The notes under the pieces: generated by a model
Told to the model about the DNA's origin: nothing
The model's input: only the letters and a program-made list of their open reading frames with translations
Databases searched by the model: none
Program-made: the position numbers and the translations under genes
Shown here: positions 43,625 through 53,849 of the stretch, piece by piece
Layout of the letters: every line of letters starts with the position of its first letter
Numbering within the stretch: position 1 is the first letter of the stretch
Assembly: GCA_963854835.1 (NCBI GenBank)
Contig: OY978525.1
Span: forward strand, 62,909,355-62,973,354
DNA length: 64,000 bases
Direction of reading: 5' to 3'
Source of the DNA: Megamerina dolium
Taxonomy: Eukaryota > Arthropoda > Insecta > Diptera > Megamerinidae

Positions 43625-44060
43625 AAATTTCTCAAAAACAATTGAAATTTTCAATGTAAATTTTCTAATGATTTCTATGCAAGTTTTATGAATGAAAATT
43701 CTACATACGTATGTATGTATATATTGAAGAATTTACTATAGAATTTTTTACGTTGTCATGGGATACATGTGTACATGAATGTATGATGTAGGCAAATTTT
43801 GTATTTCATAATTTCAAAAATAAAAATTGAAAAATTTCATAATGTTTTCCATGCGCGCCTAATATATTCAAGTTCATTTTGTACAAAATCGTGAAAATTA
43901 AAAACTTCAAATATTCCAAAAATATATATTTACTATATTTACATTTTTCATATAAAAATTCAACTTAGGATTTTCCACATAAATTAAATTTCATAAATAA
44001 ATAAATAGCAACTTTCGCATAAACAAATATACGTCCGTATTATGTGTATAAAACGCAGTC
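43625..44060 (-). repeat. Diverged partial copy of the foldback element at 58447-59437
   Basis: Shares long blocks with that element, for example TTTTGTACAAAATCGTGAAA, AATTAAAAACTT, TTTCATATAAAAATTCAACT and AAATAAATAAATAGCAA, plus the centre (CATGTGTACATGAATGTATG, ACGTTGTCATGGGATACATG). Only one arm and the centre are recognisable, with about 15-20% difference by eye. Confidence 0.7.
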
Positions 44061-44319
44061 ACTTTTTACGCCTGTGTCACCTTCACTCTCAGGCGAAAGT
44101 TTGTATGATATTATATAAATTATTCTTCTTGTTGTTCTTGTCTGGTTACCAACTATTTGTTTATTATAAATTTTCAAAATTTTATATGGAATTATTTTAT
44201 TAATTCATACAATTTTGACTACACTAATGACTGCTGAGGTTGTAAAATATAAACAAAAATAAACATTCTGAATAGATGCTTATGAGCAATAATGGGTCAA
44301 CTTACACGAAGTACTTCTT
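44061..44319. other. No recognised feature
   Basis: AT-rich spacer between the foldback relic and the RTE copy. It may include the decayed outer arm of the former. Confidence 0.35.
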
Positions 44320-45480
44320 CTTCTACTTTTGTGGCCATAACAACCGATGATCGATTTAGGCCGAACATATAATGCAGCGCCAGTCTTCTCTGTTGTTTGC
44401 TTGCTGGCAGGAATAATGAGGGACTTGTAGAGTGTGATTTTCGATATTCGAGAGAGGGCTCGACTACTCAATTGCTTACTCAGCCCAAAGGAACACCTGT
44501 TTGCAAGAGTTATCCTACGCATGATCTCCAGGCTGACGTCACTGTTGCTGCTGGTTCCAAGATAGACGAAGTCCTTCACCACCTCGAAAGTGTAATTGTC
44601 AACAGTATTGTCCAGACTACGGGACTCTTTGTTCGTAGACACTAGGTACTTCGTCTTGCCCTCGTTCACCGTAAGACACATTCGACGTGACTCTCGTTCC
44701 AATTCAGAGAATACTGCACTGACTGCTCGCTCGTTGATACCGATTATGTCAATATAAGAGCGCCTGCACGTAGGGCTTTTCTGTAGGCGGCGTCTTTCCC
44801 TGTGGTAGCATCGCAACACTCCTGATCATACTACTCGTTCCTCAGAGGATTGTAGCACCCGATTACCTCTTCAACAGCAGAAGTCATGGAGTCGGATCTT
44901 TTGGGGAGTGTTCTTCCTAAAAAAATCCGAGAGCCGAGTGGCAAAAGCATCTGCTGTCTCTGGTGATCGCAGCTTACTGACGTCAAGCTTTCTCTGTATG
45001 GGACTTTGTTTACTGTTTGCGACACATAAGCGTGTACGCACCCTGGCTGCAGCAAGGTAGTGATCTGAGTCGATGTTGGCACCACGGATCGATTTCACGT
45101 TCATTATACTGGAAGCTTGCCTTCCGTCAATCACCACGTGATCAATTTGGTTTCTCCTTCGCTGATCTGAAGACAACTATGTCGCTTTGTGGATATCGAA
45201 ATGCTGGAATGTGGTACTTCTAATTACCATGTTTCGTGCTGCGGCGAAGACGATCAGCCTTATTCCGTTATTGGAGGCTGAATCTTCCGACAGTAGAACC
45301 AAAGGTACTCTCTTTTTCGTTTGCGGGGGTCATCATCAAAAGCGATAGTTCTTATCCGAGGCACTGTTGTGTTGGAGAGGGTTTTTATGTGGTGGGTCCC
45401 AAGCCCAACGCACAACCTCGAATTGAGGGAAGTTTTCGCCACTTACTTTAGCCGCCGCTCAGCAAGTGCTGGAACGACGT
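44320..45480 (-). mobile_element. RTE-like LINE, copy 5, with large internal deletions
   Basis: Minus strand: 3' tail GGCCTAAATCGATCATCGGT at 44335, RT C-terminal piece (44819-44400) and endonuclease piece (45451-44831). The RT fingers and palm between them are missing. The leader is at about 45400-45480. Confidence 0.75.
44400..45442 (-). pseudogene. RTE-like ORF2 remnant (endonuclease plus RT thumb)
   Basis: The N-terminus is at 45442-45260 (TVPRIRTIAFDDDPRKRKRE, matching the start of copy 2). The endonuclease C-terminus is at 45176-44871 (IDHVVIDGRQASSIMNVKSI, GANIDSDHYLAAARV). The RT remnant at 44819-44400 begins just after where the YADD box should be (IDIIGINERAVSAVFSELER, GKTKYLVSTNKESR, FVYLGTSSNSDVSLEIM). 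The catalytic site is deleted. Inactive. Confidence 0.75.
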
Positions 45481-45677
45481 TGCCCGAACTTCATTTTGAG
45501 GAAATAGTGTCTAAAAATTGCATACCAATTTGTAATTAGTTTGTTTGAAAAAATATATATTCTTCGGTCCTTTTCTATATTTGATGAAAATGATAATGAA
45601 TTGAAAGTAGATTGGGGTCATGAAAATAGTAAAAGCTGGGAAGTTTTTCCAAAAAAATGAGGTTATTGCTTATTGTT

Positions 45678-45990
45678 ATGCTGATGCATAACAAATTTAA
45701 TATCGATAAGATTTTTCTTTCGAACGGTACCCACCTGTCGGCAAGCAATTGGCAATTCTTCCGACAGTAACAACTTGCCATGAAAAAGCTTCTAAAAAGA
45801 ACTCTGTGACAAAGCTCAGAAAAAGTGATGTCACAAGTGTTCTGCCGTTCGGAACCGGCTAAAATAAGTAGGTCCATTCTAATACTGTCCAAAATTACGA
45901 CGCACAACAGTAATGGAAGAGAAGCTCGGCCAATGAGCCCTTTGGGGCTTCAAAGTGCCACATATTAATTTTTTATTTTATTTTTTAAAT
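45678..45990 (+). mobile_element. SINE copy 3, without the tRNA head
   Basis: Begins at the GCTGATGCATAACAAATTTA point of the family, just downstream of the B box, and follows the body to the T-rich tail (ATTAATTTTTTATTTTATTT). 5' truncated. No clear target duplication was found. Confidence 0.8.
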
Positions 45991-46430
45991 GTATGTTGAG
46001 GAAGTATGTATGTATGTTCTCACTTATAAATTGTAAAATAGTTTTCAATGAAAGTAGTAATTGTTAGTTTTTATCTTTATTAATACGAAAATACAAGAAA
46101 GCATTATCAGAATACGTCATATCTCTGAATTTGACTTTTTGTGGATTTTTATGGTTCGCAATATTTGGATCACGATACTGATTTTTAACGTGTGGGTTAA
46201 AATACAGAGGGTCCAGAATCGCATACATATATAATTTCGATTTTTATTTACATCCGTGGTGTTTTCAAATTCATTAACTTATTTTGAGAATAATTATCCA
46301 AAGAACAAACGACTATTAATAAATCAATTGACTGTGGCATTCATGTCATATTGTGGCAATATATTTTTTGTAAAAATACAAAAGAAACAGATGCAAAATA
46401 AAAACCAACCTACTACTCACAACCTCAATA
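45991..46430. other. No recognised feature
   Basis: AT-rich. No repeats with partners in the window. Confidence 0.4.
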
Positions 46431-46434
46431 GCAA

Positions 46435-47214
46435 GTGACGAATATGACAAATAACGTGCTTGTGCTTATCAAACAGCAAAAAGAAAGGGCTTTACAACTA
46501 TTGGAGAAGTCCATTTTTTCTTCAAATGGAAAAACTGGAGGACGAACAACCATCGTGAAGCATCACATTGACACCGGTGATTCTAGACAAATTCGTCCAG
46601 CACCACGACGAATACGACGACGAAATAAAGAAGAAGGATGGAAGTACTCGATTCTCCGTGAATTACAGAAATCTAAAGTGGTTCTCAACTCTTGATCTGC
46701 AAAGTGGCTACTGGCAAGTGGAACTTGGTAAGGAGGACAAAGAGAAAACAGCTTTCAGTGTTGGCGATGGTCTATGGCAATTTACAGTCATGCCAGTTTA
46801 TGCAATGCGCCAGCTACTTTCGAACGTTTGATGGAGCATGTACTCAAAGGACTACACTGCAAAACGTGCTTGGTGTACCTCGGTGACATTATCGTAATGG
46901 AAAAAGATTTTAACGACCACCTGGAAAATTTGAAAGAAGTGTTTGAGCGTATACAATCAGCAGAGCTATTACTGAATATGAAAAAGTGTTCACTCTTCAG
47001 GCGAGAAGTTAAATATCTCGATCATAAAGTAACAACAGAAGGGGTACATACCGACGAGGAGAAAATAGTAGCAGTACAAGAATGGCCTATTCCGTCGAAT
47101 CTTCACGAGTTAACAAGCTTCCTAGGCTTATGTACTTACTATAAACGATTTGTTCCTGGATTTGCAAACATCGCCAGCAGTCTGCACGAGCTAACAAGAA
47201 AGAACAAACCATAA
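46435..47214 (+). pseudogene. Ty3/gypsy reverse transcriptase fragment, inactivated
   Basis: The only plus-strand LTR-element relic. It contains VKHHIDTGDSRQIRPAPRRI, then across a deletion and frameshifts WFSTLDLQSGYWQVELGKED, EKTAFSVGDGLWQFTVMP, APATFERLMEHVLKG and HCKTCLVYLGDIIVMEKDF, ending SFLGLCTYYKRFVPGFANIA. The catalytic YLDD box reads YLGD, so one metal-binding aspartate is lost. The DYRKLN fingers are mostly deleted. It ends at ELTRKNKP with a stop. No protease, RNase H or LTR is attached. Confidence 0.85.
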
Positions 47215-47590
47215 TATGGCAACGCCGAATACAAAAGTTAAAAAATAATTTTTCTCCATACTGTCTAGTTTTTGAGATGTTACGGGAAAATAATTTTCTA
47301 TGCAGAAATTATGAACAAAAAAGATTTTTTTAATAAAATTTTTTGGAGAACTCTTTTTTTGATATTTCGCTATGGGTCCCAAATTCACTAAAAAATATAA
47401 AATAATACACTTTAAAAATATTTATTCCCTTTGTAAATCATATTTCACTTAAACAAAATTAGATTTTTATGCACAATTTTAATATTTTCAAAATCTAAAT
47501 TTCTGTTACGCAAAACATTTACGCAAATATTATACAAGATCTCTTCATATTTCTAAAGTATTATAATAAAATAACTTGTTTTTTAAACAG
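47215..47590 (+). other. AT-rich sequence ending in a splice-acceptor-like site
   Basis: No gene seen. The last bases, CTTGTTTTTTAAACAG (47575-47590), look like a polypyrimidine tract plus AG acceptor preceding the EGF exon. Inferred intron. Confidence 0.45.
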
Positions 47591-47697
47591 CGATGCATGT
47601 GACATTAATTGTGGAACAGAAGGCTTATGTGATAATGCTGAAGGCAATACCAGATGTTTGTGTTCATTTGGTAAAACAGGCGAAAGCTGTGGAGAAG
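47591..47697 (+). CDS. Host gene internal exon encoding an EGF-like domain
   Basis: A 107-bp exon between ...TTTTTTAAACAG and GTGCGT, with canonical AG and GT. One base, 35 codons and one base give an upstream phase-2 and a downstream phase-1 junction. The translation ACDINCGTEGLCDNAEGNTR followed by CLCSFGKTGESC has six cysteines spaced C-x3-C-x5-C-x8-C-x-C-x8-C, the EGF pattern (three disulfides), as in secreted or membrane matrix proteins such as perlecan (trol), eyes shut or crumbs. I cannot name the gene. No flanking exon is found in the window, so its introns must be long and full of transposons. The only host coding unit I would defend here. Confidence 0.7.
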
Positions 47698-48834
47698 GTG
47701 CGTATGTTTTATTTACCTTATATGCACTACATATATATGCAATAATGACGAACTATTTTTGCAGTAATGTAAATTTTTTTGTAATCAAACAAATTTTACA
47801 TATTATTGGAAACATTTTGCATTTTCGTCGAAACTGCAATTTTCGTAAAATACAATATAATGTCGGTATTATTGTAAAATTTTTTTCAATATTTTTTTTA
47901 ATGTCAAGAAAGCATAATATACTGTATGGGTGATAATGGATTAATTGTATATATATGTATTTGTATTTGCATATCAAAATAATGGAATAATTTAAAAAAA
48001 TTTATTTATCCCTTGTTTATACACAAACATTTTTTGTTAAAATTTTAGGTATTAGATTTTAATGAAATGGAAAAGTATTACAAAATGTATTTGTTCTACA
48101 TGAACCATATGATTTATTTCGTTTTGGTTTAATTCATCGAAAAATGTTAAATATGATTTAGATTTGTTTTTTGTTTTTTGCTGTGTGAGTTTTCCATGTT
48201 AGCTAAATTCATTCCCAGATTTGCTTGCGGAAACTATTGCTATTTTATATACAATAAAGCTAACGTTCGTCGATTCGACGAAGCTTGTTTTAATACTTTG
48301 ATTAAAAGAAAATAAATAAAATGAAAGAAATCGTTTATTCCATTTCTTAGTAAACTTTAACAATATTCTGCAACGTTGAGTTTCATTGAGAAAATTTTTC
48401 ATGAGATCGTCTTGAAAATTAACAAAAAATAATTTTCAGTATTTAAAGATAAAATTAACATAATTTAAGGGCTTAAAGTAAGAAATAAAGAAAATTAAAA
48501 ATTATTCACCTTTTCGTTTCCCCAAACGGTTTTATTGCATTTTTCGTAAAATTACAGTATTACAGTGTTTTGGGTATTGTTGATTTTGAACTTAACACTA
48601 GCACTCGGCATTTTGTCATTTTCTACGTTTGGAGTATTTAATCATTTACTCAGCCACAACTCTACAAGACTTTCGTGAAGCTGCTTCATATTATCTCTAC
48701 GGCTTATGATTTCTTGTTTTAACTAAACATATTATGAGTGAAAATAACATGACTGCATATAAATGTTATGTTCAAAATTCAAAATTACGGCTGACTGATC
48801 CGTTACCTAAATACGTTATGCCAACTACTATATA
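47698..48834 (+). other. AT-rich sequence downstream of the EGF exon
   Basis: Starts GTGCGTATG, a good donor, then 1.1 kb without ORFs, repeats or RNA genes that I recognise. Probably intron. Confidence 0.4.
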
Positions 48835-50485
48835 CAGTGGCTCCCAGCTTATTTCGTACAGTGACAGTTTAAAAATTGCTGCAGTCGTAATTCCTAATAT
48901 AGCAAAAATTTGAACAAAATATAAATGCCATTTTTGAAAGGAAGGTTTGTTTTTTATTTTCCAAAATTTACTTTTTCAAAATTTTAGTGTTTGACACTAT
49001 AAAAAAATAAAATAAGAATAAAATAGGAAAATTCATGTCACAGCTTATTTCGTACAGTCTCTTTAAGTTCAAACTAAAAACAAAGTAAGTTGATTTTAAT
49101 ATTTAGTATGACATCCCTTAGCGTTAATGATAGCCTGGAGTCTATTTGGCATTGAATCCACCAATTTTTGAGTGATGTCTGGTGTTATTTTTTTCCATTC
49201 CTCCATCAGTACCTTCTTTAGGTCTTGCTTATTAGAAATCTTGTGTGTTCTTATTTTATTGTCCAAAATAGACCAAAGATTTTCAATCACATTCATGTCA
49301 GGTGACTGTGGTGGTGGAGACATCAAGTGTGGGCAGTTCCAAATAAGCCAAGATTGCACAATTCCAGATTTATGTTTTGGGTCATTATCTTGGTAGTACC
49401 GAAATTCTTCCCGCAAATCCAGTTTGTCTGCACTTTGAAGTAAATTGTTTTTCAGAATCTCGAGGTACTTCATTTTGTCCATTGTCCCCTCAATAAAAAC
49501 CAATTCACCTACTCCGGCTGCTGACATACAGGCCCAAACCATCACGCTACCGCCACCATGCTTCACTGTGGGCTTAAGGTTCTCCTTGTTTAGCTCGGTA
49601 TTCGCTTTACGCCAAACATATGACATTCCGTCCGAACCAAAAATATTAAACTTAGACTCATCCGCGAAAATAACGGTATTCCAGAACGCAGGAGTCTTAA
49701 TAATATGCTCTTTGGCGGAGTCAAGTCGGCGTTGTATATTCATTTTTGAAATGAATGGTTTCTTTCGGGCTACTCGACCGTTCAAGTCATGATTGCGCAG
49801 CACACGTCGGACAGTTTCAGCACTGGATGATTTCCTATTTCACGCTGAACCTCTGCAGCCAACTTCGGAGCGGATAACTTTGGATTTTTCTTAATTTTTC
49901 GTACAATATAACGCTCGTCTGATGCGTTGAAAATCTTATTAGGTGCTTCTCTGCCCTTGTTTTCCAACCGATTTTCGCGAACGAAGCGTTGAATGATGTA
50001 TTGGACAGTTGAGGCACTTAAATTTGTCATTTCAGCAATTTTTCGCACACTCTGACCTTTCCTAAAATGGTTAATTACCAGTTTACGCTGTTCCATCGTT
50101 GTACGACGACCCATAACGCTAAATGTTTAATTTACAGCACTTTAACTATTTAAAATAATAATAATAAAAATTGTTATAATAGTTAAAAAGGTCCAAAAAC
50201 TCATACAATTCAAAAAAACTTTGTAACTGCGCGGCAGAATGAAACTTACTTATATTGAAGTTTGTGTACGAAATAAGATGTGAGCTGAAAATCAGCTGAT
50301 CAATAGTTTTTCTTTCTTGCATGACAAAAAGAACAATTTTTGGGGTTCCCCGTTTTCTTATTAGGTTTACTAAACACATACACAGACATCTACATTCAAA
50401 ACTTATGGATAAGTTTTTTAGTTTCGATGTTACAGCCATGTACATAAAAATATATACACTGTACGAAATAAGCTGTGAGCCACTG
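48835..50485 (-). mobile_element. Tc1-family transposon, copy 2 (1651 bp, IR/DR ends)
   Basis: Same ends, same length and same inner/outer repeated sites as 17365-19015, inverted, flanked by TA. Differences from copy 1 are few (for example CTCCCAGC versus CTCACAGC at one end), so the two diverged recently. Confidence 0.93.
49096..50114 (-). pseudogene. Tc1-family transposase, one-base frameshift
   Basis: Starts MGRRTTMEQRKLVINHF at 50114 and follows copy 1 closely. One A is lost from an A-run after REIG (about 49832), which shifts the frame. Downstream of it the original frame is open again from about 49803 to the stop at 49096. The DDE motifs (FADESKF, YQDNDPKHK, VIENLW) are intact, and the C-terminus is the normal ...INAKGCHTKY. 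Thus copy 1 has a good core but an altered tail, and copy 2 the reverse. Confidence 0.9.
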
Positions 50486-51081
50486 TATGTTATTTTGTGC
50501 CACTGTCGCACAGCATGATGATTTTTAAACCATATTTTGCTGATTTATTTGGAATGTTCATCTCTTGTCATATAAATGCCGACTGTCATAACATTTTTGA
50601 GTGAACATCTCTCAAACTATTCTTTTATGTGCAAATTTGTCGGAAATTTCTTGGACACGTATGTATTTATCGTCAAATCGGAAACATGACTGCGGACATT
50701 TAAAACGGTTTTGCTCATAGGTGCACTGTGTAGTACACAGTGCACCTATTGAAAAGTTCTTCTCATTTAACATGGTCGTCTTTCTTCGAAGCTGAAAGTA
50801 CCGGTAGATTTTATTTCGATTTTATTTGTAATCCTTGACCTGTTGTTGAACTCCGCTTCTCATGTTAATTTCAACATTTGTCCACTGAACAATTTCATTG
50901 ATTGATTGATTTCATTTCCTACATTATAAACCTTTGAAAGCATTCAAGTGCATCGGTTACATTTTTAAACATTTTTAGTTGGTCCTCTAGGTGATAGTGT
51001 TTAGGTTTTATACTGAACCTCTTCACAGCCATAATTCGCTTCCGTCCTCACTATCGCCGATAAACTCGCATAAAGTAATAA
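50486..51081. other. Unrecognised sequence
   Basis: Contains a palindromic GGTGCACTGTGTAGTACACAGTGCACC at about 50720-50747 (a 13-base arm hairpin). Minus-strand pieces such as HVSDLTINTYVSKKFPTNLH look protein-like but are broken by stops. I cannot assign them. Confidence 0.35.
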
Positions 51082-51083
51082 TA

Positions 51084-52375
51084 AAGGGTTATCCATTTTG
51101 CGGTTTCAAAAGTAAATGTAAATAAAGCACATATAAAATATTTTTTATTATGATATTTCTTTTTTATTATAAAGTTTGAACGTTGACATTATGTGTGAAA
51201 TACTACATCATTTAAATGACCACCACGCGAATTGTTGCAAGCATCGATTCTTTTGAGGTCATTTTCGACCACTTTTTGACACATATTGGGCGGTATCTCA
51301 GCCATAACGTGACGAATGTTGGTTTTTAGTTAAAGGTTTATCTGCATAAACACGGTCTTTCGCGTAGCCCCACAAAAAAAAGTCAAGCGGTGTCAAATCG
51401 CATGATCTTGGTGGCCACTTGATATCGCCACGACGAGAAATTACGCGGCCAGAAAATTTCTCTTGCAATAAAGCCATATTCGCTAGAGTTGTGTGGCATG
51501 TGGCACTGTCTTGTTGAAACCACATATTCTCTAAGTCGTATTCTTCAATAGCAGGCAAAAAAAAGTCGGTTATCATATAACCATAACGCTCCGAACTGAC
51601 GGTGACAGTCGTTCCATCGTCGTTTTCGAAGAAGTAAAGTCCAATCACACCTCCGGACCAAAGAGCGCACCAAGCAGTGACTTTTTGTGGATGTAGTGGC
51701 CTCTCTTCAATTACTTGAGGATTCTCAGAACCCCAAATACGACAATTTTGTTTGTTAACATACCCACCGAGTGAGAAATGTGCTTCGTCGCTGAAGAAAA
51801 TTTTGTTCGAAAAATCGCCGTCCACCGCCTGTTGTTCAAGCACCCATTCGACGTATTCGACGTTGTGAATGGTCAGCTGGCTTCAGTTGTTGTGTGAGCT
51901 GGATTTTCTATGGATGTAGGTGTAGATCCAAATGCAAAATACGCCATAATGTGCCGTAAGACAGTCCTAATTCTTGAGAACGACGAGGAATCGACACATT
52001 CGGGTCTTCGGCAACACTTTCACTTACAGCAGCGATATTTTCGGTGGTACGAGCGATACGATGATGCACAGGCCTTACAATATCTGTAACCGATCCAGTC
52101 TCTTCATATTTCTTCACAATTTTGCCAATTGCTTGCGTAGTTGGACGATTATGTAAACCATAATCTCCTCTTAAAGCACGATATGTGGCTGTGGCAGAAT
52201 CACCATTTTTGTAGTAGGTTTTTACAATTTTAATGCGTTGTGCGATAGTTAAGCAATCCATTTTCGCAAATGTCAGACTTTGAACTAAAAAAGAAAGAAA
52301 TTGTTTTAACAACTCAGTTTGACAGATGTCGAATTCTAGCCCTATACTTTTGAAACCGCGAAATGGATAACCCTT
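51084..52375 (-). mobile_element. DD41D mariner, copy D (near full length)
   Basis: AAGGGTTATCCATTTTGCGG ends, flanked by TA (51082-51083 and 52376-52377). It has the inter-domain segment with small lesions and lacks about 12 bp near 51328. Distinct from the A/B deletion lineage. Confidence 0.92.
51189..52261 (-). pseudogene. DD41D mariner transposase, broken (copy D)
   Basis: The N-terminal frame (MDCLTIAQRIKIVKTYYKNG, R to C at residue 3) runs to about 51908, where small deletions near 51860-51905 break it within the LKPADHS segment. It reopens at 51843 (LEQQAVDGDFSNKIFFSDEA) with all three aspartates (FSDEAHF, QQDSATCHTT with G to S, LTPLDFFLWGY). A short deletion at 51330 removes the LTLEHLK region. 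Inactive. Confidence 0.87.
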
Positions 52376-52465
52376 TATAATCTACGATTACATCACAATT
52401 CTGTAAGAATTTTTCAATTTCATCGGCTGTTTTCGACTGCGAGAAATTCACTTTAATAGTCTAAA
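52376..52465 (-). other. Possible exon or ORF remnant interrupted by mariner copy D (tentative)
   Basis: The minus strand has an acceptor-like TTATAAATTTAG at about 52459 followed by an open stretch (TIKVNFSQSKTADEIEKFLQ, NCDVIVDY) up to the mariner. The frame remains open for about 20 codons in the sequence on the far side of mariner D. It has a protein-like composition but I recognise no family. It could be an old transposon ORF as easily as a host exon. Confidence 0.25.
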
Positions 52466-53404
52466 TTTATAAAAAATATCGAAATACATTTAAAATAACC
52501 CAGATCTAATATATAGCAAAAATTCAAAGAATACTGTATTTTAAAATGTCACACTAAAGCTAACAATTGTCGTTTCGACGAACACGATAGCAATAGATTT
52601 GCGCGCTGCTGCAGTCGAAAAATCATATACTCACGATGAAAGCAAGCTCAGTAAAGAGAAGAATTAGAAAAAATTAGAAAAAAATGATAATTTTACTGTA
52701 GCACGTTGCTTTTCTGATGTCGTTGTGCACTTACCGCGTGTATGCAAAATAGTACGCTCTGGCTTCTTATTATTTTTTCGATTACACAGTATAGTAAAGA
52801 CTCTAAAACTTTTTGCATTCTCGGACCAAATTTTTGAATTAAATCTTCTTTGCCGGCGGTATCTCAAATGGAGTGTAAAATTTTTAAAGCAAAATTCGTT
52901 ACATAAGTAGGAATGAAGATATAGCATAGAGAAAGGGAGAATAAGAAAAAGGAGACGTTCGCACAATGATGCAAAGCGATAGAGAATGTGTGTGTTGAGA
53001 CAGAGAGAGGAACCAACGAATAATAAACGAATCATAACGATTAATGCGCATAAGCAAATGGGAGTCATGCATGATTCGTTCATGTTTTCACGGGCAGAAA
53101 TTTTTGTCGGCGATATGTGAACTCTTTTGTATGCTTTCTTAACGTTTGATATTACGAACAGTGTTAGGACTATACATAAGTTTTTTTTGTAGATGAGGCT
53201 AAAAAATTCTGGTAGATTCCTAAATTTAGTGGTAGATTTATCAAGTCGGTTTTTAGTATTCAACAAAAAGTGTAAAGTGTTTTATATTTATTACTAATGT
53301 ATAATATAAACACAAATATTCATTTCATGTTTCATTGTTACACATGTAAGAACATTACAAACCGCTTATCAAAATTAAATCACATACATATCCAGAATGC
53401 ACCT
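52466..53404. other. No recognised feature
   Basis: A 200-codon open frame on the minus strand (53266-52664) has no recognisable motif and low-complexity composition. I treat it as chance. Confidence 0.4.
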
Positions 53405-53780
53405 AGATACTTTACTTCCTTCGAGACGTTGATGTTCAATCCAAAAAGCCTAAGGGGGTCCATTGTTGGCCCTGTTCTCCTTTTAGTAAAAATAACTTTT
53501 TACTAACGTTTATGGAAAATCCCTGTTCTGTACACAATTCTTCGACTATTTTGAGTGCACCTCTCATAGTATCGTCAATAGTTTCCAAGAACTTATCACT
53601 CACCATTACCGCTATGTCATCTGCATACCCCACGGCTAGAACTACCCTAGAGTCTGTAACTCCTATTTTAAAAATTGATGGCCTTTTTCCTCAGCATACT
53701 GTCCACCCACCGGATAATGGTTGGGCTGACTTCACGAGTAGCAAGGGCCATTCTATATCCAACCTCTATATAGGAAAGTA
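53405..53780 (-). pseudogene. LINE reverse transcriptase scrap (Loa/R1-like)
   Basis: The minus strand reads YIEVGYRMALATREVSPTII, RWVDSMLRKKAI, then after a deletion VGYADDIAVMVSDKFLETID and ALKIVEELCTEQGFSINVSK. The YADD box is the catalytic centre of RT. The region normally containing PQG...LSPLLW is missing. Loa or R1 affinity is judged from the AL..VE.LC...GFSIN pattern. Fragment only. Confidence 0.6.
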
Positions 53781-53849
53781 GCCATAGATATTCCTCCACA
53801 AGAGAGTTCTCTCTCAGTTACCTGAACGAGTTTGTGCAGGGCCGTTTCA

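Noticed and set aside
52664..53266. 200-codon minus-strand open frame
   Set aside because: No domain, signal or conserved motif, low-complexity composition and no splice or promoter context. Likely chance in AT-rich DNA.
53297..53506. Plus-strand small frame beginning MYNINTNIHFMFHCY
   Set aside because: It ends antisense to LINE RT and shows no conserved feature.
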